Assembly (NCBI RefSeq): GCF_004362865.1
Contig: NZ_SNYI01000002.1
Location: 772,099 to 836,098, forward strand
Direction: 5' to 3'
DNA from: Zeaxanthinibacter enoshimensis
GTDB lineage: Bacteria; Bacteroidota; Bacteroidia; Flavobacteriales; Flavobacteriaceae
Length of the DNA: 64,000 nucleotides
This document shows positions 33,115 to 41,989 of this stretch, piece after piece. The notes beneath the pieces are model-generated. The model saw nothing but the letters and a program-made list of their open reading frames with translations, was not told where the DNA came from and searched no databases. A program made the position numbers and the translations under genes. Position 1 is the stretch's first letter, and each line of letters begins with the position of its first letter.

Positions 33115-34521
33115 ATGACTTCATACGATGTAGCCGTAATTGGCTCAGGTCCCGGTGGATATGTCGCGGCCATCCGTTGTGCCCAGCTGGGGATGAAAAC
33201 AGCGATCATTGAGAAATATGCAACCTTAGGCGGTACTTGCCTTAACGTGGGATGTATTCCCTCTAAAGCGTTACTGGATTCTTCTCACCATTATGAAGAA
33301 GCGGTCAAAAATTTTGAAGAACACGGGATTGAAATTCCGGGTGAAGTGAAAGTAAACCTGGAAAAAATGATTTCCAGGAAGCAGGGGGTGGTCGACCAGA
33401 CCACAAAAGGTATCCAATTCCTGATGGACAAAAACAAAATTGAAGTTTACCAGGGTCTGGGTAGTTTTAAGGATGCAACTCATATCAGTATTGCTAAAGA
33501 TGATGGGGGTACGGAAGAAATTGAAGCTAAGAACATTATTGTTGCTACTGGTTCAAAGCCTTCAAGCCTGCCTTTTATCACTATCGATAAAGAACGTGTG
33601 ATCACTTCTACAGAAGCATTGAAACTCAAGGAAATTCCGAAGCACATGATCATTATTGGCGGGGGAGTTATAGGACTGGAGCTCGGACAGGTTTATAAAA
33701 GACTTGGCGCAGAGGTGACAGTGGTCGAATTCATGGACAGGATCATTCCGGGTATGGATGCAGCACTCTCCAAGGAGCTGATGAAAGTGATGAAAAAGCA
33801 GAAAGTTAAATTCAACCTTTCACATAAAGTCACCTCGGTAGAACGAAAAGGGGACGAAGTAGTTGTAAAGGCAACCGATAAAAAAGGTGAAGAGGTAGAG
33901 TTTAAAGGAGATTACTGCCTGGTTTCTGTAGGGAGAAGGCCTTACACAGACGGACTCAACGCAGAGGCGGCCGGATTGAAACTGGATAAAGCCGGCAGGA
34001 TAGAAGTGAATGAAAAACTGCAGACAAGTACTAAAAATATATATGCTATCGGGGACGTGGTCAGGGGTGCTATGTTAGCACACAAAGCCGAAGAGGAAGG
34101 TACCATGGTGGCCGAGATACTTGCCGGACAGAAACCACACATAGATTATAACCTTATTCCCGGGGTTGTCTATACCTGGCCTGAAGTGGCCGCGGTTGGG
34201 CAGACAGAAGAAGAACTTAAAGAGAAAGGAATAGCCTACAAGGTGGGGCAGTTCCCGATGAGGGCATTGGGACGATCAAGAGCCAGCATGGATACGGATG
34301 GTTTTGTAAAGATCCTTGCTGATAAGAACACAGACGAGGTTCTTGGCATCCACATGATCGGCGCCCGTTGTGCAGACCTGATCGCGGAAGCAGTCACAGC
34401 AATGGAATTCCGCGCTTCAGCAGAGGATATATCCAGGATGAGCCATGCACATCCGACCTATGCAGAAGCGGTCAAGGAAGCTGCTCTGGCGGCTACTGAG
34501 GACCGAGCCCTGCATATCTGA
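33115..34521 (+). CDS. lpd: Dihydrolipoyl dehydrogenase
   Basis: A 468-residue E3 flavoprotein of the 2-oxoacid dehydrogenase complexes. FAD motif GSGPGGYVAAI; redox disulfide C42/C47 in GGTCLNVGCIPSK; NAD motif IIGGGVIGLELG; C-terminal His-Glu pair in HAHPTYAEAVKEA. It reoxidises dihydrolipoamide with NAD+. It stands alone with its own promoter and terminator. Confidence 0.96.
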   Translation: MTSYDVAVIGSGPGGYVAAIRCAQLGMKTAIIEKYATLGGTCLNVGCIPSKALLDSSHHYEEAVKNFEEHGIEIPGEVKVNLEKMISRKQGVVDQTTKGIQFLMDKNKIEVYQGLGSFKDATHISIAKDDGGTEEIEAKNIIVATGSKPSSLPFITIDKERVITSTEALKLKEIPKHMIIIGGGVIGLELGQVYKRLGAEVTVVEFMDRIIPGMDAALSKELMKVMKKQKVKFNLSHKVTSVERKGDEVVVKATDKKGEEVEFKGDYCLVSVGRRPYTDGLNAEAAGLKLDKAGRIEVNEKLQTSTKNIYAIGDVVRGAMLAHKAEEEGTMVAEILAGQKPHIDYNLIPGVVYTWPEVAAVGQTEEELKEKGIAYKVGQFPMRALGRSRASMDTDGFVKILADKNTDEVLGIHMIGARCADLIAEAVTAMEFRASAEDISRMSHAHPTYAEAVKEAALAATEDRALHI

Positions 34522-34542
34522 GCTGAGTAATGAAAATTGAAG

Positions 34543-34573
34543 ACCCGGTCATGAAACTGACCGGGTTTTTTTA
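34543..34573 (+). terminator. Terminator of lpd
   Basis: Stem ACCCGGTCA / TGACCGGGT (34543-34551 with 34558-34566), 6-base loop, T run. Confidence 0.85.
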
Positions 34574-34575
34574 TT

Positions 34576-35760
34576 CTAGGATTTTACAAAGCCAATAACC
34601 CTGAGCAGCCAACTCATTGAGGCTCTTAACTGCCGGTATCCGAAAAGAAGTACCGGTTCGGCTTGTTCACGGATAGTATTTAATACCCCGGCAATCCTGG
34701 TCTTGATAACTTCCTCCTGTGCATCGTACTGTAACGCCAGGTAACTGCAAAGTACCATGAAAATAGCGGCACCCGGAACCACGATAGCAGGAGCTACGCC
34801 ATGATGCAGGAAGCCGTAAATGCCAAGACCGGTAAAGCTGCCGTACAGCACTATAAAATGGATCACGTAAATAGAAAGCGTATTCTGGCCTAAGCGGAGC
34901 AGGGTATTATTGGTGAGAAATTGTCGTAAGGCCATGAATACAGCAAACACAACCATTACATTCCCCAACCGGATAAAGAGGTAATTATTGTTCACCAGTC
35001 CCTGGAATACAGTGATCCCGGTGGTATCAAAAAGCACTTTAAAAAGCGGGGTAGAATAGTATATCAATGCTGCCCCGATGATCAAAGACACCGCTATGGA
35101 AACGGGGTACAGGTGTTTCATTGCCCTGTACCTGGAAAAGACCACGGAAAGAAAAGCGCCAAAAGCGGTATATCCCATCCACGGGATCAGGGTAAATACT
35201 GAACCATTCGCCTTGGTCAGGTAATTGGCCAGCATATCTGGTAAAAATGAAAAGCTCCACTGCTTATACATGGGCTCCAGTAAGAACAGCACCATAGTAA
35301 TACCCAGGAGAACCGTGGGAAAAACGTACTTCTTTTTCTTTGTGGTAAGCAGGTAAACCCCGATTATTCCCAGCAGGGATAAACCAATACAGTGAAGAAC
35401 ATCTACTAGGTAAAATGAACCATAGACCTCACCTTTGAGAAGTCCAAAAAGATTAAGCCGTAAGAGATACCCGATAAACAGCAGTTGCAGTCCGCGTTTG
35501 ATCCCTTTCATCACCCGGGGATTCTGCCATCCTTTCTCCGGCACCTTGATCAGTAATAGTGTGAAAATAAACCCGGATACAGTAAAGAAGACAGGAGCAG
35601 TGATCCCCCTGAAATATTTCCAGGTCGCATAGACTATGTTGGAATCATCCCGGAATACAGGGTCAAGTAATCCATCCACGAAATGTCCCTGTAACATCAT
35701 CAGGATAGCCCAGGCGCGCATGGCGTCTATAAAATATAATCTGCTCAACTTTTGTTCCAT
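34576..35760 (-). CDS. DUF1624-family membrane acyltransferase (heparan-alpha-glucosaminide N-acetyltransferase-like)
   Basis: A 394-residue protein with about ten membrane segments. The N terminus RLYFIDAMRAWAILMMLQGHFVD contains the conserved early Asp, Arg and His of the DUF1624/HGSNAT and acyltransferase-3 type proteins; FRGITAPVFFTVSGFIFT is also family-like. Related proteins acetylate sugars across the membrane or act on cell-surface lipids; the substrate here is unknown. It is a single gene. Confidence 0.75.
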   Translation of the reverse strand: MEQKLSRLYFIDAMRAWAILMMLQGHFVDGLLDPVFRDDSNIVYATWKYFRGITAPVFFTVSGFIFTLLLIKVPEKGWQNPRVMKGIKRGLQLLFIGYLLRLNLFGLLKGEVYGSFYLVDVLHCIGLSLLGIIGVYLLTTKKKKYVFPTVLLGITMVLFLLEPMYKQWSFSFLPDMLANYLTKANGSVFTLIPWMGYTAFGAFLSVVFSRYRAMKHLYPVSIAVSLIIGAALIYYSTPLFKVLFDTTGITVFQGLVNNNYLFIRLGNVMVVFAVFMALRQFLTNNTLLRLGQNTLSIYVIHFIVLYGSFTGLGIYGFLHHGVAPAIVVPGAAIFMVLCSYLALQYDAQEEVIKTRIAGVLNTIREQAEPVLLFGYRQLRASMSWLLRVIGFVKS

Positions 35761-35876
35761 AATTACAACCCTATATACTTATCAGACAGGGGGTTTGGAT
35801 GTTTCAGGGCGCAAAATTATACAAATTCTTCGCAATTCTCTGGGTTTTAGGGTATTTTCGTTTTTAAATTTTTGAT

Positions 35877-36410
35877 ATGTCAGTAATTCTTGCCTTCGCA
35901 GGGAGTAATTCTTCCACTTCCATCAACTACGCTCTTGTTAAATATACAGCTTCTCTCCTGGAAGATCACGATCTGCGTTTGCTCAACATGTCTAATTACC
36001 CTTTTCCCTTATTTAGTGAGGATGCAGAAAAGGAAGATGGTTATTCTAATTCCCTGAAGGAATTGTATTCAGATATACAAGAGGCAGACGGATTGATAAT
36101 TTCGGTAAACGAACATAACGGGGGGCAATCCGCTTACTTTAAAAACCTCGTGGATTGGCTGTCCCGGCTGGACAGGGGCTTTGTTAAGGATGCAAAGATT
36201 TTATTGATGTCTACTTCGCCCGGGAAAAGAGGAGCCATTGGATCACTGGAAAGAACCGAGAAAATGATGACCCGCTTTGGTGCGGAGATAACGGCGACAT
36301 TTTCCCTGCCCTCGTTCAAGGAAAATTTTGATATGGAAGAGGGAATCACTGACCAGGAGCTCGCAGCACAGCACCAGCAGGTACTTAAACAGTTTCTCTC
36401 TAAAATCTGA
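35877..36410 (+). CDS. NADPH-dependent FMN reductase-family protein
   Basis: A 177-residue flavodoxin-like protein. LAFAGSNSSTSINYALVKYT binds FMN phosphate and SVNEHNGGQSAYFKNLVDW is the second FMN segment. Family members reduce quinones, azo dyes or metal ions. Adjacent to pabB with a 5-bp gap; no functional link is clear. Confidence 0.86.
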   Translation: MSVILAFAGSNSSTSINYALVKYTASLLEDHDLRLLNMSNYPFPLFSEDAEKEDGYSNSLKELYSDIQEADGLIISVNEHNGGQSAYFKNLVDWLSRLDRGFVKDAKILLMSTSPGKRGAIGSLERTEKMMTRFGAEITATFSLPSFKENFDMEEGITDQELAAQHQQVLKQFLSKI

Positions 36411-36415
36411 GCACT

Positions 36416-37726
36416 TTGCGCATAGAACGGCAATTCGGGATCAAAGATTCCGGGTTCACAAAATCGAAATTACTTGCATGGGCCCAGCAATACGAAGAAA
36501 TTGCCTGGTTGGATAGTAATGACCACAAGGATCCCTATGGGCAGTTTGATGCCCTCCTTGCCGTTGGGGCCCACACCCACCTCACTACCGGTGCCGCGGG
36601 TGCGTTCGAAAGTCTTAGAGCTTACAGGCGTAATACCCGGGACTGGATCTTTGGCTACCTTACCTATGATCTGAAAAACGACCTGGAAGCACTGGAATCT
36701 GCGAATGCAGACGGTTTGGGATTTCCTGATCTCTTTTTCTTTCAACCGCTTAAAATCATCCGGCTCAAGGGAGAAACCATTACTTTTTCTTACCTGGAAC
36801 CGGTAGTGAACGAGCTCGAAGCAGATTTCCAAACCCTGTGTAAGGATAGGCCTGTATCTTATTACAGGATCGACCCCGGGGAAGGACCGAAGATCAGGAT
36901 GAGAATATTTAAGGAAACCTATTTCAGCAGGGTCCGGGAAATGCTTAACCATATCCACCGCGGAGACATATACGAAGCTAATTTTTGCCAGGAATTCTAT
37001 GCGGAACGCACGGCGATAGATCCTTACCTTGTATATACCAGGCTAAATGAACTATCCATGCCCCCCTTTGCATCTTTCTTTAAAAGATCGGAGCTCTTCC
37101 TGATGTGTGCGTCCCCGGAAAGGTTCTTGTGTAAATCAGGAAATACGCTTATCTCTCAACCGATTAAAGGTACTGCCCGGCGATCTGTTGCTAAAAGGGA
37201 AGATGAACTCCTGAAATTACAATTGCAGCATGATGAGAAGGAGCGTTCAGAGAATATTATGATCGTCGACCTGGTAAGAAATGACCTGTCTAAACATGCG
37301 GTTAAAAACAGTGTCAGGGTGCCCGAATTGTGTAAGGTGTATTCCTTTAAACAGGTACACCAGATGATCTCTACCGTCACTGCCGAAATACTACCGGGCA
37401 CCGATCCGGTCACAGTTGTGCAAGATACTTTCCCCATGGGTAGTATGACAGGAGCTCCAAAGCTATCTGCAATGAAGATCATCGAGGAGCTTGAAGCTTC
37501 CAAAAGAGGGTTATACAGCGGTTCTGTCGGCTATTTCACCCCCGAGGGTGATTTTGATTTCAACGTTGTGATCAGGAGTATCCTCTATAACGCCAGCCGG
37601 AGGTTTGTTTCCTATTCAGTTGGAAGTGCCATCACAGCTAAAGCTACACCGGCTAAGGAATACGAAGAATGCCTGCTTAAGGCACGGGCTATGAGGCAGG
37701 TCCTTGAGCAGGATTCTATGTTATAA
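36416..37726 (+). CDS. pabB: Aminodeoxychorismate synthase component I
   Basis: A 436-residue chorismate-using enzyme for p-aminobenzoate and folate synthesis. C-terminal signatures: QPIKGTARR with the ammonia/chorismate lysine, and MGSMTGAPKLSAMKIIEELE. PabB is chosen over TrpE or MenF by the PIKGT context; pabA is not adjacent. The best start is the TTG at 36416; no ATG lies near the family's usual N terminus (RIERQFGI...). The gene runs into the hydrolase gene after 24 bp. Confidence 0.9.
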   Translation: MRIERQFGIKDSGFTKSKLLAWAQQYEEIAWLDSNDHKDPYGQFDALLAVGAHTHLTTGAAGAFESLRAYRRNTRDWIFGYLTYDLKNDLEALESANADGLGFPDLFFFQPLKIIRLKGETITFSYLEPVVNELEADFQTLCKDRPVSYYRIDPGEGPKIRMRIFKETYFSRVREMLNHIHRGDIYEANFCQEFYAERTAIDPYLVYTRLNELSMPPFASFFKRSELFLMCASPERFLCKSGNTLISQPIKGTARRSVAKREDELLKLQLQHDEKERSENIMIVDLVRNDLSKHAVKNSVRVPELCKVYSFKQVHQMISTVTAEILPGTDPVTVVQDTFPMGSMTGAPKLSAMKIIEELEASKRGLYSGSVGYFTPEGDFDFNVVIRSILYNASRRFVSYSVGSAITAKATPAKEYEECLLKARAMRQVLEQDSML

Positions 37727-37750
37727 ATAGGTTATCTTACCTTAAGAAAT

Positions 37751-38584
37751 ATGGCTGCAACAGAAAACTACATCAACTGGAAAGATGACCGGCAGGTTTT
37801 CCTGGGAATTGAAGAACCCGGGCAGACTAAAGCTGTGGTGGTGCTTATACATGGATTTGGTGAACATTCTGGGCGTTATTCTGATGGAGTTATTCCTTTC
37901 CTGCTGGAACATGGACTGGCAGTCTTCCGCTATGATAATATTGGTCACGGGAAAACCGAAGGGCAGCGGGGTTATTGCCATGGTTACGAAGAGTTGTTAG
38001 AGCTGTTAGAACATGTTATAGCCAAAGCGGCAAAGCGCTTCCCTGGTTTACCATTATTTCTGTACGGCCATAGTATGGGAGGGAATTTAGCAATAAACCT
38101 TGTGATAAGGAGATCAGTCAGGGTTGCCGGAATAATGGCATCCAGTCCTTACCTGCGGCTGGCTTACCAGCCCCCGGGGTGGAAATTGCAGGTTGGTAAA
38201 TTGTTAAAAATAATCGCTCCCAGGTTTAGTATGTCCTCGGGTTTGGATCCTGAAGGAATATCGAGTATTCCGGATGAGGTTAAAAAGTACCGTGAAGATC
38301 AGTTAGTGCATGACAGGATCACACCAAACTACGCTTTCCCGATCATCGAAGCTGGTGCCTGGGCGATAGAAAATTCGCGCCTGATGACGACCCTCATTAT
38401 TATCATCCATGGAAAGATGGATCCGATTATTGATCATCGCGGTTCTGTTGAATTTGATAAGGGTACTGATTATTCCAGGCTGGTATTACTGGAGAAGGGC
38501 TATCATGAATTACATCACGATGTTAGTCGTGATTTGTTGTTTAAACATATTAAAGAATGGTTAGGGGAGCAAGGACTGCATTAA
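37751..38584 (+). CDS. Alpha/beta hydrolase, monoacylglycerol-lipase type
   Basis: A 277-residue serine hydrolase. VVLIHGFGEHSGRY forms the oxyanion loop; nucleophile in LYGHSMGGNLA; acid in GKMDPIID; histidine in GYHELHHD. The fold matches monoglyceride lipases and lysophospholipases. It has no signal peptide and is probably cytoplasmic. Confidence 0.87.
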   Translation: MAATENYINWKDDRQVFLGIEEPGQTKAVVVLIHGFGEHSGRYSDGVIPFLLEHGLAVFRYDNIGHGKTEGQRGYCHGYEELLELLEHVIAKAAKRFPGLPLFLYGHSMGGNLAINLVIRRSVRVAGIMASSPYLRLAYQPPGWKLQVGKLLKIIAPRFSMSSGLDPEGISSIPDEVKKYREDQLVHDRITPNYAFPIIEAGAWAIENSRLMTTLIIIIHGKMDPIIDHRGSVEFDKGTDYSRLVLLEKGYHELHHDVSRDLLFKHIKEWLGEQGLH

Positions 38585-38623
38585 TCCGGGCCAGGGCGAT
38601 GGGTATTACTGACCTAATCTTTT

Positions 38624-38631
38624 TACCTTTA
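38624..38631 (+). promoter_or_regulatory. -10-like element next to the tilS start codon
   Basis: TACCTTTA at 38624-38631 (one mismatch to TAnnTTTG) ends 5 bp before the GTG at 38637, so transcripts could be leaderless or nearly so. Confidence 0.4.
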
Positions 38632-38636
38632 TCCCC

Positions 38637-39944
38637 GTGTTAGAAAGGTTTAAAGAACATATCACCCGGCAATTCCCCAAGTTGGCAGAGCATACATTCC
38701 TGCTGGCATGCAGTGGCGGGATGGACAGTATGGTCTTATTGAAGCTCTGCCAGTTGTCCGGCCTGAAGTTTCATGTAGCACATGCTAATTTCAGGTTAAG
38801 GGGGAAGGAGAGCGATGGGGATGAAAAATTTGTGAAGGATTACTGTGAAAAATATAATATAAAATATCACTTAACAAGCTTTGATACAATCGGTTATGTG
38901 AATAATAATAAAGTATCAGTTCAGGTGGCTGCCCGGGATTTACGCTATGGATGGTTCAAAAATCTTCTGCAGGAAAACCAGCTCTGCAAGGTGGTAACGG
39001 CCCATCATGCTGATGATGACCTGGAAACCTTTATTATCAATTTATCACGGGGTACGGGTCTGTTTGGGCTGAGTGGTATTCCTGGAAATACAGATGTTGT
39101 CGCCCGGCCTTTGCTTCGTTTTGACCGGAATACTTTAGAAAAATTCGCCAGGGAGCACAAGTTATCCTGGAGAGAAGACAGCAGTAACCAGGAAATAAAA
39201 TACCTCAGGAATCAGATCAGGAAAGAAATTGTACCCCCTCTGAAAGAGACCCACCCCGCTTTTATGCAAAATTTCCTTAGTACACTTGGACACCTGCAGG
39301 ACAGCGAGGCTATCATTCGGGCCCATGTTTCACAACTTAAAAACGATTTGTTCAGGAAAGAAGGAGAAATCTTCCGTATAAGTATTGAGCAACTCACTAC
39401 ATGCAACCCCCTTCGTCCTTATCTTCATTTTTTATTCGAAGAATATGGTTTTATTGAAGGAGAGCCCATAGAGGGCTTGCTGCAGTCAGGTAGTGGCAAA
39501 ATATTGTTGAGTCATACACACCGCCTGGTCAAAGACAGGGAGGACCTGCTGTTACAGCGGTTAGAAATACAGGACAAGGGAGTTTACACCCTTAAGGCAG
39601 AAGCAGGTGAGATCGGTGAGCCTGTTCAGCTCATCCTGGAAGAAGTCAATGCCCTGGGAAATACAGATAAGCATATTTTATACGTTGATAAAGAAAAGTT
39701 AAACAAGGAACTGACCTTGAGGAAATGGAAAAAAGGGGATTATTTTTACCCCTTCGGACTCTCAGGTAAAAAGAAACTGTCCAAATTCTATAAGGACGAG
39801 AAAATGGATCTTGTCGCTAAAGAAAAGCAATGGTTATTGTGTTCCGGGGATTCCATAGTATGGGTTCTCGGTAAAAGGCCTGACGACCGTTTTAAAGTAA
39901 GTGATAACACCAGAAAGATATTAAAGATTACATGGGTAGATTAA
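38637..39944 (+). CDS. tilS: tRNA(Ile)-lysidine synthase
   Basis: A 435-residue PP-loop enzyme that converts cytidine 34 of tRNA-Ile(CAU) to lysidine, allowing AUA decoding; essential in most bacteria. The ATP loop is LLACSGGMDSMVLL; AHHADDDLETFIINLSRG and the C-terminal RKWKKGDYFYPFG also fit. Start codon is GTG. Its 3' end overlaps dsbD by 13 bp. Confidence 0.94.
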   Translation: MLERFKEHITRQFPKLAEHTFLLACSGGMDSMVLLKLCQLSGLKFHVAHANFRLRGKESDGDEKFVKDYCEKYNIKYHLTSFDTIGYVNNNKVSVQVAARDLRYGWFKNLLQENQLCKVVTAHHADDDLETFIINLSRGTGLFGLSGIPGNTDVVARPLLRFDRNTLEKFAREHKLSWREDSSNQEIKYLRNQIRKEIVPPLKETHPAFMQNFLSTLGHLQDSEAIIRAHVSQLKNDLFRKEGEIFRISIEQLTTCNPLRPYLHFLFEEYGFIEGEPIEGLLQSGSGKILLSHTHRLVKDREDLLLQRLEIQDKGVYTLKAEAGEIGEPVQLILEEVNALGNTDKHILYVDKEKLNKELTLRKWKKGDYFYPFGLSGKKKLSKFYKDEKMDLVAKEKQWLLCSGDSIVWVLGKRPDDRFKVSDNTRKILKITWVD

Positions 39945-41917
39945 AAGGAGTATTGGTCGTTTTATTCGGATTTTTGGCCATGTCGGCCATTACTGCGCAA
40001 ACAGATGAATCCCCTGTTGTATGGTCACAAGAGGTTAACCAGATATCCGATACGGAATTTGAGCTTGTCCTGACCGCCGAGATAATGAATGGCTGGCATG
40101 TATATTCCCAGCACACCCCGCCGGGAGGTCCGCTGCCTACGGAATTCACCTATGTTGGTGCCGGTGAAAGTTATGAGTTGTTGGGAGATACCGAAGAAAG
40201 TGAGACAGAAACTGCTTTCAGCGATATTTTCGAGGTTGATGAAACCTTTTTCAAGAATGAAGCACGTTTTACGCAGAAGATCAGAATAACGGACAAGGAT
40301 CTTCAGCAGGTCAGGTTGGATCTTTTTTACCAGGTATGTAAGGAAGTATGCATTCCCGTTGAAGAGACCTTTTACTTCTCATTATACGGGCAGGACATCG
40401 TGGTGGAGGAAGCAACGATCGATGACCGGAGCCGGGCTATGGGGCAATCCCTGAATATCGATCTTAAGAACCAGCAGTTGCTCAATCAATCTGACGGGGA
40501 ATCATTGGGCGGCACCGGGGGATTATGGGTCATATTCGGTCTCGGTTTCCTGGGAGGGTTACTGGCCCTGTTAACTCCCTGCGTATTCCCTATGATACCT
40601 TTAACCGTCTCTTTCTTTACCAAACATTCCCAGAAAAAGTCGAAAGGGGTCATTAACGCTTTACTATATGGCTTCTTTATTGTCCTCATCTATTTTTTAC
40701 TCAGTCTGCCATTTCACTTATTTGATTCGGTCGACTCCCAGATCCTGAATACCATTGCTACTAACGTATGGCTGAATGTATTCTTCTTCCTGATTTTCGT
40801 ATTCTTTGCATTCTCCTTTTTTGGCTATTACGAGCTTACGCTGCCAAGTTCCTGGGCCAACAGGATGGACGCAGCATCAGCTAAAGTAGGTGGGGGATTA
40901 GGGATATTCTTTATGGCCCTTACGCTGGCCATTGTATCTTTTTCCTGTACCGGTCCCATCCTGGGCGGGTTACTCGGAAGTACGGCCCTGGCTGAAGGTG
41001 ATGTGGCAACCAATCTCTCTGCCGGGATGCTGGGATTTGGCGTAGCACTGGCTTTACCTTTTGCGTTATTTGCACTATTCCCGGCATGGTTGAATTCCTT
41101 GCCTAAATCCGGCGGATGGATGAACACGGTAAAAGTGGTACTGGGGTTCCTGGAATTAGGACTGGCTTTGAAATTTTTGTCAAACGCAGACCTGGTTGGA
41201 AATTGGGGACTTCTGAAGAGGGAAATCTTCCTGGCAATCTGGGTGGCCCTTTCCCTTGGCATGACCTTGTATTTGCTGGGAGTTGGAGGGACTAAAGGGC
41301 AAAAAAAGTCGGCTCCGCGTATTGTATTCGGCTTGGTTAGTGCGGCCTTTACACTTTACCTGCTTCTTGGGTTGTTCAAGGTAATGCCCCTGAAACTCCT
41401 CAGCGGTTTTCCACCACCGCAGTTCTACAGCATAGTGGACCAGGAGAGCGACTGTCCCCTGGGATTAGATTGTTACAAGGATTTTGAGGAAGGCCTGGCA
41501 TATGCCAAAAAGGTAAATAAGCCTATCCTGCTTGATTTTACTGGATGGGCCTGTGTCAATTGCCGTAAAATGGAAGAGAATGTCTGGAGTGACCCTGCCA
41601 TCTACGAAATTTTGAACGAAGAGGTTGTCCTGATCTCATTATATGTTGATGACCGCAAAGAATTGGAAGAATCAGAAAAGTTTGCTTATCAATTCGATTC
41701 AGGAAGGGTGAAAGAAATTGGAACTGTTGGACAGAAATGGGGTACTTTCCAGACGGTAAACTTCGGTGCAGCCTCACAGCCTTATTATGTGTTAATGTCT
41801 CCTTCCCTGGAAATTCTGGGTCCGTCCATACAGAACACAAACATCCCGGATTATGTAGATTGGCTGCAGAGGGGAATCGCTAATTTTGAGGATGCCCCGG
41901 TTGTGTTAGAAGACTAA
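39932..41917 (+). CDS. dsbD: Thiol:disulfide interchange protein DsbD
   Basis: A 661-residue membrane reductase. Cleavable signal (ends near AITAQ), periplasmic N-terminal domain with a Cys pair in YQVCKEVCIP, eight membrane segments with paired cysteines in LLTPCVFPMIP and SFSCTGPILGG, and a C-terminal thioredoxin-like domain with WACVNCRKM. It moves electrons from cytoplasmic thioredoxin to periplasmic thiol proteins, including those of cytochrome c assembly (compare ccsA at the left edge). It overlaps the tilS end by 13 bp. Confidence 0.94.
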   Translation: MGRLKGVLVVLFGFLAMSAITAQTDESPVVWSQEVNQISDTEFELVLTAEIMNGWHVYSQHTPPGGPLPTEFTYVGAGESYELLGDTEESETETAFSDIFEVDETFFKNEARFTQKIRITDKDLQQVRLDLFYQVCKEVCIPVEETFYFSLYGQDIVVEEATIDDRSRAMGQSLNIDLKNQQLLNQSDGESLGGTGGLWVIFGLGFLGGLLALLTPCVFPMIPLTVSFFTKHSQKKSKGVINALLYGFFIVLIYFLLSLPFHLFDSVDSQILNTIATNVWLNVFFFLIFVFFAFSFFGYYELTLPSSWANRMDAASAKVGGGLGIFFMALTLAIVSFSCTGPILGGLLGSTALAEGDVATNLSAGMLGFGVALALPFALFALFPAWLNSLPKSGGWMNTVKVVLGFLELGLALKFLSNADLVGNWGLLKREIFLAIWVALSLGMTLYLLGVGGTKGQKKSAPRIVFGLVSAAFTLYLLLGLFKVMPLKLLSGFPPPQFYSIVDQESDCPLGLDCYKDFEEGLAYAKKVNKPILLDFTGWACVNCRKMEENVWSDPAIYEILNEEVVLISLYVDDRKELEESEKFAYQFDSGRVKEIGTVGQKWGTFQTVNFGAASQPYYVLMSPSLEILGPSIQNTNIPDYVDWLQRGIANFEDAPVVLED

Positions 41918-41989
41918 TTTAATCCTTTAGCCGATTGTTTTTTTCCCTGCCATAAAAACTGCTACCTTGTCATTAGTAAATAAGAAGCA